Below are positions 40,228-48,530 of a stretch of 51,103 nt of DNA, in pieces. Source of the stretch: Lentisphaerota bacterium (GTDB taxonomy: Bacteria; Verrucomicrobiota; Lentisphaeria; Victivallales; Victivallaceae); assembly GCA_015061775.1 (NCBI GenBank), contig SUVY01000013.1, forward strand, positions 1-51,103, written 5' to 3'. Made by a program: the position numbers and the translations under genes. Positions within the stretch are counted from its first letter, which is position 1. The number at the start of each line of letters is the position of its first letter. The notes under the pieces are model-generated. The model was not told where the DNA came from, did no database searches, and saw only the letters and a list, made by a program, of their open reading frames with translations.

Positions 40228-42009
40228 TTACTTATTGAAGCTCTTGTAAAGTCTTTCAAAATCGCGGCGGTGATTTTCCATGATGGAAATTTTCTTTTCG
40301 AGCTGTTCTATGAGGTCGGGACCGAGCAGCATGATGTTTTCAAACTCTTTGGACTCCGCCTGATGGATAACCGGCTGTTTTGCGCCGCGGAGTATATCGA
40401 TAAGTTCGAGCATGTTGTTTATCTCAGTGCGGACGATCTCAGACATTTTGTAGAAACGTATATCACCCTGGGTGCTGATATCGTATGATTTGTCAGCCGG
40501 AGGCGTGCTGTAATCTGTTTCATCAAGATAGAACTGGAAACTGATTACGTTCATGGCATTGGTCATGAGACATTTCCAAACCTTGAGCTTTTCAGACTGC
40601 GAGGTGATGTACTGTTTTGCTGTCTCATCGACTGCGCAGGGTATCAGGCTTGACATCTTCGATATCGCCTGTTTGAGCAGCGGAAGAGTGCGCTGATAGA
40701 CCATACGGTAGAGTGTGCGTCCTCCGACACCGCTCAGCCAGCGGTTTGCCTGAAGGTCGAGCAGATTGTCTGCATCGGCTTCAGTCTGTGCCTGAAACTG
40801 GAATTCACGATAATAATTCTTTTCCTCGGGCTTCAGCTCTGCCGGAAACGCTACCAGCGGGCGGGTGAGCCAACGCTGCTGTACGGTTCCGAGAACGAAG
40901 ATGTGGCCTCCGGTATCGAGGTGTTCGAAACGGTCATAGACCTGTCCGGTGAGTTCCCAGGCTTCGACAAGGGTTTCTGCATTGTCTTTGCCGACGAAGC
41001 TCTCTGCCATCTCGAGCAGGGCGGTGTATTTTCCGATAACACCTTTTTTCATTGTGCGGTAATACTTTTTGACAAATCCGATGGTGTCGATCTCATCGAG
41101 GTCGCGGAACGCCAGCATGATGTTGTTGTCTTCTTTGCCGATGATCTGCTGGATGTGGTCTGCGACTTTGGGCAGACGGGTCAGACGGGCGATTGGATTG
41201 GAATAGTCAAGATAGTAGTTGTGGAAACCGACGATATCCGTGGATATGACGCTGTTGAGGGTGCGGTTGTTGATGGACTGCCCCTTTTTGAGCAACGGAA
41301 GAACAGCGGGAACATCAGGTTCAATGATGTTGCGGGTATTTACTTCCACATCGTGGAGACCGGCGAGCGCAGCACCCTCCTGGAACATTCCGAGGAAATT
41401 GACTACGCGTTCTCCGATAGGAATATCCCTGCACACCTCAGGACCGTTGGGACCGGGATAGAGACGGTTGTTCCAGCAGAGACCACCGCCTGAGTCATTG
41501 GTCATGAGCTGAAAGAGCTCAAAGGGAGCGACTTTGCAGAGCTCTCCGATGGTTCTGACATACATTGCTCTCACTTCAGGATTGTCGATACAGGGAGCGT
41601 AATATTCAGTTCTGGCGCGGCGTGGCTGATCGCAGCGCGGACCTCTCCATTTGGGGTGGTCACGGAAGACCTTTTCCGGAAGATATGCGGGCTCCATTCC
41701 GTTGAAAGTAGCCTTGAGACCGAACTCTTTGAGTATCTCGACGCGCTTTACGAGGGTATCAAGATTGCGTTTTGCGTAATCTTCCGGAAGATATCCTTTG
41801 AGTTCTTCCGGAACGATGAATTTGAAGATCGTCGGACGGTGAAGAGACCAGTTCGGGTATGGATCATAGCGGTTGACATTCCACTGCCACATGCTCAGTT
41901 CGACTTGACTGGCAGAGAGGTGGGTCGCTCCGAGTTCGCAGGCAAGCTCTGCGAGACGGCGGTACTCATCAAGGTTGGATGTCGGACACTCAACACTGAT
42001 TTTTCTCAT
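40228..42009 (-). CDS. Unknown 593-residue glycosidase-like protein, paralogue 1
   Basis: I do not recognise a named family. The N-terminal 300 residues alternate strands and helices like a TIM barrel (ISVECPTSNLDEYRRLAELA, FKFIVPEELKGY, LKATFNGMEPAYLPE, FQLMTNDSGGGLCW). The rest is helical, with a conserved QRWLTRPLVAFPAELKPEE block and a final IMENHRRDFERLYKS. GMEPAYLPE and the NDSGGGLCW-NNRLYPGPNGP motif carry the Glu, Asp and Trp expected in a glycoside hydrolase active site. There is no signal peptide, so it is cytoplasmic. A second copy of similar length lies at 48531-50300, about two-thirds identical over the N-terminal part by eye. AAGGAAA precedes the ATG. It sits between panC and the DUF4886 gene. 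Confidence 0.75.
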   Translation of the reverse strand: MRKISVECPTSNLDEYRRLAELACELGATHLSASQVELSMWQWNVNRYDPYPNWSLHRPTIFKFIVPEELKGYLPEDYAKRNLDTLVKRVEILKEFGLKATFNGMEPAYLPEKVFRDHPKWRGPRCDQPRRARTEYYAPCIDNPEVRAMYVRTIGELCKVAPFELFQLMTNDSGGGLCWNNRLYPGPNGPEVCRDIPIGERVVNFLGMFQEGAALAGLHDVEVNTRNIIEPDVPAVLPLLKKGQSINNRTLNSVISTDIVGFHNYYLDYSNPIARLTRLPKVADHIQQIIGKEDNNIMLAFRDLDEIDTIGFVKKYYRTMKKGVIGKYTALLEMAESFVGKDNAETLVEAWELTGQVYDRFEHLDTGGHIFVLGTVQQRWLTRPLVAFPAELKPEEKNYYREFQFQAQTEADADNLLDLQANRWLSGVGGRTLYRMVYQRTLPLLKQAISKMSSLIPCAVDETAKQYITSQSEKLKVWKCLMTNAMNVISFQFYLDETDYSTPPADKSYDISTQGDIRFYKMSEIVRTEINNMLELIDILRGAKQPVIHQAESKEFENIMLLGPDLIEQLEKKISIMENHRRDFERLYKSFNK

Positions 42010-42034
42010 GGTGCTTTTTCCTTATTTTAAATAT

Positions 42035-42880
42035 TCAAAGGTCTATAAGTTCGTTGTCGATAAGTCTTGTTGTTCCGAAGAAACAGGCGGCAGCAAGCAG
42101 AAGCTGGCGAGTCTCTGCGGTCGGTTCTTTCATTGTGTCGATATCGAGGGCTGAGACGTAATCGACTCTGCCTCCGGCGGCAGTCATGACCTCTTTTGCT
42201 CCGGAAATCGCTTCTGAAACGGCATCAAGTCCTTTATTTTCGATGATTTTTCTCGCTTCGACCAGGGATTTGTGGATAGAGAGCGCACGGGTTCTTTCAT
42301 CAGCCGAGAGATAGCGGTTGCGCGAGCTCAGGGCAAGACCATCGCTGTCGCGCACCAATGCTCCCGGAATGATCTCTATCGGGAAATCCATGTCGCGCAC
42401 CATGCGTTTGATCACAAAGAGCTGCTGGGCATCTTTCAGACCGAACACCGCAAAATCCGGCTGGGCGAGCAGAAAGAGTTTTGCGACGACCGTAGTGACT
42501 CCGCGGAAGAATGTCGGGCGGCTCGCTCCGCAGAGCGGTTTGGATAATTCGCACTCCGTGACCCAGGTGGAGGCATCTTCCCGATACATCTCTTCGGGCT
42601 CCGGAGCAAAAATCACATCGACCTTGTGTTCGGCGCAGAGCGCGGCATCACGGTCAAAGTCTCTCGGATACTGGTCGAGATCTTCGGTGGGAGCAAACTG
42701 GGTCGGGTTGACAAAAATAGATACGATAACAGTATCGGCTTTCTCACGTGCGATATCAATAAGCGAGAGGTGACCGTCATGGAGAAATCCCATGGTTGGG
42801 ACAAAACCGATGACTTTGCCGGAGCGTTTTTCTGCGAGGGCAAATTGCTGCAACTCTTTTCTTGTGCGGATGATCTGCAT
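42035..42880 (-). CDS. panC: Pantothenate synthetase
   Basis: A 281-residue enzyme that joins pantoate and beta-alanine with ATP to give pantothenate, the CoA precursor. The nucleotidyl-transferase HIGH-like motif is HDGHLSL (34-40) after FVPTMGFL; VSIFVNPTQFAPTEDLDQYPR, FRGVTTVVAKL, GLKDAQQLFVIKRM and LSSRNRYLS are all family signatures. Length is standard. GGAG lies eight bases before the ATG at 42880, which is preferred over an upstream ATG at 42910. No panB or panD is nearby. A terminator-like hairpin separates it from ilvE upstream, and no other promoter is visible between them. Confidence 0.96.
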   Translation of the reverse strand: MQIIRTRKELQQFALAEKRSGKVIGFVPTMGFLHDGHLSLIDIAREKADTVIVSIFVNPTQFAPTEDLDQYPRDFDRDAALCAEHKVDVIFAPEPEEMYREDASTWVTECELSKPLCGASRPTFFRGVTTVVAKLFLLAQPDFAVFGLKDAQQLFVIKRMVRDMDFPIEIIPGALVRDSDGLALSSRNRYLSADERTRALSIHKSLVEARKIIENKGLDAVSEAISGAKEVMTAAGGRVDYVSALDIDTMKEPTAETRQLLLAAACFFGTTRLIDNELIDL

Positions 42881-42893
42881 ATTGAAACTCCAT

Positions 42894-42937
42894 AAAAAAT
42901 GTGACCGCAAGACGTTGAAAGAACTGCCTTGCGGTCA
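42894..42937 (-). terminator. Intercistronic terminator between ilvE and panC
   Basis: On the minus strand, TGACCGCAAG (42937-42928) pairs with CTTGCGGTCA (42911-42902) around a 16-base loop, followed by ACATTTTTT. It starts ten bases after the ilvE stop and its T-tract ends 13 bases before the panC ATG. Confidence 0.75.
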
Positions 42938-42947
42938 AATTGTCAAA

Positions 42948-43955
42948 TCAAATCTCGACGAGCCAGTTGTGGGTGTCGGGAAGTTCACCGTACTGGATTC
43001 CGGTCATCTGCTTGTAGAGCTTCTCAAGGACGGGACCGATCTCGGTGAGTTTGTAGTCATAAACTTTCTCTCCGTCGAAGATCCTGCCGACCGGAGTGAG
43101 CACCACGGCGGTTCCGCAGGCGGCGACTTCGGTGAAATCTGCGAGCTCTTCAGCTTTGACCTGACGGCGCTCGACGACCATTCCGAGATCCTGGGCGATC
43201 TGCATCAGGCTCTTGTTGGTGATAGAGGGCAGAATGGAGTCAGAACGGCTGGTGACATAACGTCCGTCAGCAGTGATGGCAAGGAAGTTGCTGGTGCTGA
43301 ACTCATCGATGTAAGTGTGGGTCGCAGGATCGAGGAAGAGCGCAACGGGGCAATGGTTGTCTTTGGCAACTTTTCCGGAGAGAAGGCTCGCCGCATAGTT
43401 TCCGGCGGCTTTGATGTGACCGGTTCCGTGGGGCGCTGCGCGGTCAAAGTCGCGGGAGATCATTGCATCTACCGGTTTGATTCCGCCTTTATAGTAGGCT
43501 CCGACCGGCATGACCATGATGACCAGCTCATACTCTTTGCTGGGAGCTACTCCGACCTGCGGAGTGGTTCCGAACATCACAGGACGGATGTAGAGAGAAC
43601 CGCCGCTGCCGTAGGGAGGAACGTAGTCTTCGTTGTCTTTGACGACGGTTTTGACCGCTTCGACAAACTTCTCGACCGGAAACTCCGGCATGAGCAGGTG
43701 TCTTGCAGATGCATTGATACGTCTTGCGTTCTCATCGGGGCGGAAAATACGGACTTTGCCGTCTTTGCATCCGAAGGCTTTCATTCCTTCGAAGATCGCC
43801 TGACCGTAGTGCAGGACGTTTGCCGCGACGGAGATGTTGATGTTGTAATCATTGCAGAGTCTGCCCTCGTCCCATTTTCCATCGGCATAGTGGAAACGGA
43901 TGTTGCTGCGCGTCGGCATAAACGCGAAACCGAGTTTATCCCATTCAATGTTCAT
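42948..43955 (-). CDS. ilvE: Branched-chain amino acid aminotransferase
   Basis: A 335-residue PLP enzyme of fold type IV that interconverts valine, leucine and isoleucine with their 2-keto acids. It follows the BCAT II-type layout: LHYGQAIFEGMKAF, the Lys182-carrying GHIKAAGNYAASL that binds PLP, EFSTSNFLAI and ACGTAVVLTPVGRI. Length fits the family. GAAAGAAG precedes the start. 2-Ketoisovalerate is shared between valine and pantothenate synthesis, so its position before panC makes metabolic sense, although a terminator lies between them. Confidence 0.95.
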   Translation of the reverse strand: MNIEWDKLGFAFMPTRSNIRFHYADGKWDEGRLCNDYNINISVAANVLHYGQAIFEGMKAFGCKDGKVRIFRPDENARRINASARHLLMPEFPVEKFVEAVKTVVKDNEDYVPPYGSGGSLYIRPVMFGTTPQVGVAPSKEYELVIMVMPVGAYYKGGIKPVDAMISRDFDRAAPHGTGHIKAAGNYAASLLSGKVAKDNHCPVALFLDPATHTYIDEFSTSNFLAITADGRYVTSRSDSILPSITNKSLMQIAQDLGMVVERRQVKAEELADFTEVAACGTAVVLTPVGRIFDGEKVYDYKLTEIGPVLEKLYKQMTGIQYGELPDTHNWLVEI

Positions 43956-44003
43956 TTTTACACTTCTTTCGTTAATTTTTACGGGTTGAAATAAAACTTT
44001 ATT

Positions 44004-44031
44004 AATATAATACTGGAAAGATTTATTTCAA
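44004..44031 (-). promoter_or_regulatory. Promoter of ilvE
   Basis: On the minus strand, TTGAAA (44031-44026), a 16-base spacer and TATATT (44009-44004), 48 bases before the ilvE ATG. Confidence 0.6.
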
Positions 44032-44101
44032 GGTTTACATCGCTAAAAACACCATGTTCCGCCGTGAACTGTGTCATTTGCGCGGATGAGGTGCTTTTGT
44101 T

Positions 44102-45382
44102 TCATATCCTGATATCTTCAACTTCAGCACCTATTCCGCGAAGTTTTGAAATCAGATCTTCATATCCGCGGTAGATGATCTCCGCATGGTTGATGGTACT
44201 GGTTCCTTTTGCGCAGAGGGCAGCGATGACCATTGCCATTCCGGCGCGGATATCGGGGCTGGACATCTCCTGGGCGTGCAGATTTGCTTTTCCGGTGATG
44301 ACCACGCGGTGCGGATCGCAGACGATGGCATTGGCTCCCATACTTATCAGGCGGTCGGCAAAGTAGATACGGCTTTCAAACATCTTCTCAAAGAACATGA
44401 CAGTTCCTTTGCATTGAGTTGCGGCAACGATGGTGCAGCTCATCATATCTGAGGGAAAATGCGGCCAGGGACCATCTGATATCTGAGGAATATGACCGCC
44501 GTAGTCACATTGTATTTCGGGAGTCTGACCTCCCGGAAGAAAAATCCTGTCGCCCAGCAGTTCGATTTTGACTCCCAGACGCTCAAACACGCGTCTGAGC
44601 ATCCAATGGTTGCGGTTGTTGGTTCCGTGGACGGTGATGCTGCCTCCGGTGGCGGCGGCGAGTGCGAGGAAACTTCCTGCTTCGATGTGATCTCCGATAA
44701 CGGTATGTTCTGCTCCGTGAAGTTTTTCAACGCCCTCGATGGTGAGGGTGTTGCTGCCGATACCGCTTATTTTTGCTCCCATTTCATTGAGCAGATTTGC
44801 CAAGTCATTGACGTGCGGTTCGCAGGCTGCATTGTAGAGGGTGGTAACTCCCTCTGCGGTGGCGGCGGCGAGCAGGATCTGTTCGGTGGCGGTGACGCTG
44901 CTCTCATCAAGAAACAGCTCTCTTCCGGCAAGACGCGAGGGGGCGTTGAAAATATAGGTGAGGTCTCCGGACATCTCTGCTCCGAGTTTGGTCAATCCGT
45001 AAAAGTGGCCGTCGAGTCGGCGTCTGCCGATCACGTCTCCTCCCGGAGGATAGAGCTCAGCCTTGCCGCATCTGCAAATCAAGGGCGCAGCAAAGAGTAT
45101 GCTCGTGCGGTTTTTTGCACAAAGCTCTCTCGGAATGGTCGTTTCGCGCACTTTTGAGCACTTGAAACGCAGAGTGTTTTTTTCAAAAGTGAACTCAGCA
45201 CCGAGGACTCCGGCTATCTCCAGCATCGAGCGGACATCGCGGATATCCGGAACGTTGTGCAGAACGCACTCTTCATCGGTGAGTAAAAGGGCGGGTATCA
45301 TCGGGAGAACGGCGTTTTTATTGCCTGAGATCGTCACATCTCCGGATATAGGTCTCTGTCCTGTGATACGTAAACTTTCCAT
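44102..45382 (-). CDS. murA: UDP-N-acetylglucosamine 1-carboxyvinyltransferase (Asp variant)
   Basis: A 426-residue enzyme for the first committed step of peptidoglycan synthesis, adding enolpyruvate from PEP to UDP-GlcNAc. ISGNKNAVLPMIPALLLTDE supplies the Lys/Asn pair; TSILFAAPL, YPPGGDVIGRRRLDGHF, EASSVTATEQ-like DESSVTATEQILLAAA, IEAGSFLALAAATGG and DIRAGMAMVIAAL follow in family order. The residue at the position of the usual catalytic Cys115 is Asp116 (PGGDVIG instead of PGGCxIG). An Asp here is natural in Chlamydia and mycobacteria and makes the enzyme insensitive to fosfomycin. AGGAAGGA precedes the ATG. It is divergent from the Uup-type gene. Confidence 0.96.
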   Translation of the reverse strand: MESLRITGQRPISGDVTISGNKNAVLPMIPALLLTDEECVLHNVPDIRDVRSMLEIAGVLGAEFTFEKNTLRFKCSKVRETTIPRELCAKNRTSILFAAPLICRCGKAELYPPGGDVIGRRRLDGHFYGLTKLGAEMSGDLTYIFNAPSRLAGRELFLDESSVTATEQILLAAATAEGVTTLYNAACEPHVNDLANLLNEMGAKISGIGSNTLTIEGVEKLHGAEHTVIGDHIEAGSFLALAAATGGSITVHGTNNRNHWMLRRVFERLGVKIELLGDRIFLPGGQTPEIQCDYGGHIPQISDGPWPHFPSDMMSCTIVAATQCKGTVMFFEKMFESRIYFADRLISMGANAIVCDPHRVVITGKANLHAQEMSSPDIRAGMAMVIAALCAKGTSTINHAEIIYRGYEDLISKLRGIGAEVEDIRI

Positions 45383-45544
45383 GTTTTATCCTTCCTGTTT
45401 CAGCGGTATTGTTTCTGCTATAATTTATCAGGAGTTTTTGCAAATACAAGGGTTTTTTCAAGATGTTTCCGGCTTTTTCCGGACTTCTTTTTCAGCAAGG
45501 AGTAAATAAGCTCTTTTTATTGACGGTCAATGGCTCAAAAAATA

Positions 45545-45573
45545 TTGAAAATCAAAGAAAGATGTGGTATATT
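45545..45573 (+). promoter_or_regulatory. Promoter of the ABC-F/EamA operon
   Basis: TTGAAA (45545-45550), 17 bases, TATATT (45568-45573). An overlapping alternative is TTGACG (45520-45525), 17 bases, TATTGA (45543-45548). Either leaves a leader before the ATG at 45613, which has only a weak ribosome binding site. Confidence 0.6.
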
Positions 45574-45612
45574 TTACAGTTGATAATCAAACACTCAAAA
45601 CAAGAAAAAACT

Positions 45613-47496
45613 ATGTCAAATCAAAGTGATATCTGGTCAGTCGAACATCTCAACCTTGCCATCGGCAGGCAGATATTGTTCGACGATGCGGAGTTTTCCA
45701 TAGGGGAGGGCGAGCGTCTCGCTCTTACAGGACGCAACGGCAGCGGAAAATCCACGCTGCTCAAGATCATTGCCGGAACAGAACAGCCGTCGTCGGGAGA
45801 TATTGCAGTACGCAAGAACCTGAGGATATCATATCTTCCTCAGAGTGCCGATATCGGAGTCGAAGGAACCGCCCGCGAGGTGCTTGCCGGAGGTCTTGCC
45901 GATTTTGTGGAAATGCACCGTCTCTACGATACGCTTCCGCAAAACTCACCTGAGCACGTGAAAATCGAACATGCCCTCGATCTTTACGACGCATGGAACT
46001 GTGCGAACAAGCTGGATAAAATGCTCGACCGTCTGTCGCTTGATTTTCCGGACCGCAGGTTTTCCGATCTGTCAGGAGGCGAGAGAAGACGTGTCCTGCT
46101 GGGGCGGGCCTTGATAAGCGAACCTGATCTTCTTCTGCTCGATGAACCGACCAACCATCTGGATATCACGACTATCGAGTGGATGGAAAACTTTCTTTCA
46201 GCATTTCGCGGAGCCTGCTGTTTCGTGACCCACGACCGCTTTTTTCTCGACCGCATAGCCAACCGCATCGTTGAGCTCGATCACGGAAAATTTTATTCAT
46301 GCGAAGGCTCATACGCCGATTTTCTTGCGGCAAAGGCGTTCCGTATCGAATCAGAAGACGCAGAGACAGCCCGCCGCCGCAGTTTTCTGCGCCGCGAAGT
46401 AGAGTGGGTGCGCCGCAGTCCCAAAGCCCGCCTCAAGCGCAACCTCGGAAGATTGAAGCGTTATGAAGAGCAGGCATCGATATCGGCTCCTGAGAGAACA
46501 GGAGATATCGAGCTTGTAATACCGTATCCGTCCCGTCTCGGAAACAAGGTGGTCAATTTGAAAAGTGTCACACTTTCCCGCGGAGACAAAAAACTTTTCT
46601 CAGACTTTGATTTTGAATTTACTTCAGGTCACAAAGTGGGCATCGTAGGTCCCAACGGCTGCGGAAAAAGTTCCCTGTTGAAGCTTCTGACCGGAGAACT
46701 TTCAGCTGATTCCGGAAAAGTCGAGATCGCCGATACCGTTGAGTTCAACTACATCGACCAGTCCCGTCTTGCGCTTGATCCGGAAAAAACTGTGGTCGAA
46801 GAGGTCGCCGAGGGCGTCGAAAATATCGATCTCGGAAACAGTAAAATATCCGTCTGGGGATATCTCAAGCGTTTTTTGTTTGAAGATGAACGCATAAATA
46901 CCAAAGTCCGCAATCTCTCCGGAGGCGAGCGGGCGCGTCTTCTTCTGGCGAAGATACTCAAGCAGGGAGGCAACTTTCTTATCCTCGACGAGCCGACCAA
47001 CGATCTCGACCTTGCTACGCTCCGGGTGCTTGAGGAGGCATTGATAGATTATCCGTCAACCGTTCTTGTGGTGAGCCACGACCGTTATTTTCTCAACCGC
47101 GTATGCAACCATGTGATAGTTTTTGAACCGGGGAAAGTTGTCTCTTCGGTCGGAGATTATGACTATTATCTTTCGCGTCGCGCTGAACCGGAAGTTCCGG
47201 CAGTTCAGCAGGAAAAGAAGAGCACTCCGGCACCGGCAGCTCCGAAAAAAGCTCCCAAAAAACTCTCGTATTCTGAGCAGCGCGAGCTTGATATGATGGA
47301 GGACAGGATTTTTGCTGCTGAAGAGAGAGTATGCGAACTCGAAAAAGAGTTTTGCGACCCTGAACTCTTTTCCAAACGCCCGAAGGATGTTCCTGTTGTG
47401 CAGGCGGCTCTCGAAGAGGCAAAAAATGAACTCGAAAAGCTCTACGCCCGCTGGGAGGAGCTTGAAAATAAAAAATCAGCATTGGAAAACGGATGA
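45613..47496 (+). CDS. uup: ABC-F family ATPase, Uup type
   Basis: A 627-residue soluble protein with two ABC ATPase domains and no membrane part. Domain 1: Walker A GRNGSGKST (40-48), signature LSGGERRRVLLGRAL, Walker B LLLLDEPTNHLD. Domain 2: GPNGCGKSS, LSGGERARLLLAKIL, FLILDEPTNDLD. The linker between them is charged, and a C-terminal coiled coil (from LSYSEQRELDMMEDRI to the end) marks the Uup branch, which binds DNA or ribosomes in other bacteria. The frame stays open upstream to 45463, but that part lies in the promoter. The ATG at 45613 is preceded only by AAGAAAAAA, so translation may be weak. The EamA gene follows 16 bases after the stop. Confidence 0.92.
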   Translation: MSNQSDIWSVEHLNLAIGRQILFDDAEFSIGEGERLALTGRNGSGKSTLLKIIAGTEQPSSGDIAVRKNLRISYLPQSADIGVEGTAREVLAGGLADFVEMHRLYDTLPQNSPEHVKIEHALDLYDAWNCANKLDKMLDRLSLDFPDRRFSDLSGGERRRVLLGRALISEPDLLLLDEPTNHLDITTIEWMENFLSAFRGACCFVTHDRFFLDRIANRIVELDHGKFYSCEGSYADFLAAKAFRIESEDAETARRRSFLRREVEWVRRSPKARLKRNLGRLKRYEEQASISAPERTGDIELVIPYPSRLGNKVVNLKSVTLSRGDKKLFSDFDFEFTSGHKVGIVGPNGCGKSSLLKLLTGELSADSGKVEIADTVEFNYIDQSRLALDPEKTVVEEVAEGVENIDLGNSKISVWGYLKRFLFEDERINTKVRNLSGGERARLLLAKILKQGGNFLILDEPTNDLDLATLRVLEEALIDYPSTVLVVSHDRYFLNRVCNHVIVFEPGKVVSSVGDYDYYLSRRAEPEVPAVQQEKKSTPAPAAPKKAPKKLSYSEQRELDMMEDRIFAAEERVCELEKEFCDPELFSKRPKDVPVVQAALEEAKNELEKLYARWEELENKKSALENG

Positions 47497-47512
47497 TCGC
47501 GGGGGAATATAA

Positions 47513-48403
47513 ATGAATCTGCTTGCCCTTATTTTGATAATCATATCAGCTGGATTTCACGCAACTTGGAATTTTCTCAGCAAGGCTGGAACTCCGAGCT
47601 GCGGATATTTTCTGCTCACGACCATAGCCGCAACTATACTCACATTCCCCTTTGCGTTGTTCGGTCCGGTCGATTACCTCGCGCTCCCTCCGAAATTCTG
47701 GTTATTTGTCTTTTTCAGCGTGTTGTGTGAGCTCGCCTATATTTTGAGTCTCGCCAACGGTTACCGCAAGGCGGAAATATCATTTTTCTATCCCATGGCA
47801 CGCAGTCTTCCGGTGCTTTTTACCTTTATAATAAGCTCGGCTGCCGGAATCGGAAAAAATCTCTCCGCAGCAGCGATGGTCGGAATGGTTCTGGTTACGG
47901 CAGGATGTCTGGTCATGCCGATCAGGAAATTTTCTGATATCAAACTGAAGGATTATTTCAACTCCACCATGCCGTATATTTTGCTCGGAGCCGCCGGAAC
48001 CACCGGATACACGATATTTGACAGTCTTGCCTGCAACTATCTCTATGCAACAGGAGCAAATAAATCCCTTGTTGCTCTCGGATATCTCGGAGTTATCGAA
48101 GCAGGTATTCTTCTGGGGTCTCTTTTCATCGTAGGCATCTCTTCAAAAGAGCGCGCGATCGCATTGCAGCTGCGCCGGGATATCTCTCCGTACCTTGCCG
48201 GAACATTCAGCGTAGCGGCTTATGTGCTTGTACTCATCGCCATGGGACTGGTAACCAATGTGAGTTTTATCCAGGCGTTCCGCCAGCTCAGTCTGCCGAT
48301 AGGAGTGGCTCTCGGAGTCATTATCCTGAAAGAGAAGATAACCCTTCCCAAAGCCATCGGAGTTACGCTCCTGCTCGCCGGTTTGATGCTTACAGCAATA
48401 TAA
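47513..48403 (+). CDS. EamA-type (DMT family) transporter
   Basis: A 296-residue integral membrane protein with about ten helices in two five-helix halves, as usual for drug/metabolite transporters. The first half starts LLALILIIISAGFHATWNFLSK, the second near YILLGAAGTTGYTIFDSLAC; each ends with a VTAG or LLAG helix. The EamA signature (GFHATWNFLSK, FYPMARSLPVLFTFI, FIQAFRQLSLPIGVALGVIILKEK) is clear. Substrate cannot be inferred; metabolite or amino acid export is common in the family. GGGGGA precedes the ATG. It is cotranscribed with uup and followed by a short terminator. Confidence 0.88.
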   Translation: MNLLALILIIISAGFHATWNFLSKAGTPSCGYFLLTTIAATILTFPFALFGPVDYLALPPKFWLFVFFSVLCELAYILSLANGYRKAEISFFYPMARSLPVLFTFIISSAAGIGKNLSAAAMVGMVLVTAGCLVMPIRKFSDIKLKDYFNSTMPYILLGAAGTTGYTIFDSLACNYLYATGANKSLVALGYLGVIEAGILLGSLFIVGISSKERAIALQLRRDISPYLAGTFSVAAYVLVLIAMGLVTNVSFIQAFRQLSLPIGVALGVIILKEKITLPKAIGVTLLLAGLMLTAI

Positions 48404-48421
48404 ACGGAAAAACTCCGTTTT
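48402..48421 (+). terminator. Short terminator after the EamA gene
   Basis: AAACGGA (48402-48408) and TCCGTTT (48414-48420) form a seven-pair stem with a five-base loop, ending in four T. It overlaps the stop codon. It is small, so termination may be partial. Confidence 0.5.
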
Positions 48422-48467
48422 CAGATGACGCATACGCAAAAGTTATATTGTTTTACATAAATATATG

Positions 48468-48495
48468 TTGAAAATATGAAAAACGGTGCTATTTT
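48468..48495 (+). promoter_or_regulatory. Promoter of the 589-residue gene
   Basis: TTGAAA (48468-48473), 16 bases, TATTTT (48490-48495). AAAGGAG (48515-48521) is the ribosome binding site for the ATG at 48531. Confidence 0.5.
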
Positions 48496-48530
48496 TCTAT
48501 ATGTCACCTGAAACAAAGGAGATTCCATTT

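Noticed and set aside
42792-43994. A 400-codon open frame on the plus strand over panC and ilvE
   Set aside because: It is antisense to two clear genes with conserved motifs, has no ribosome binding site, and gives a low-quality protein. Such shadows are common in this genome because of its codon use.
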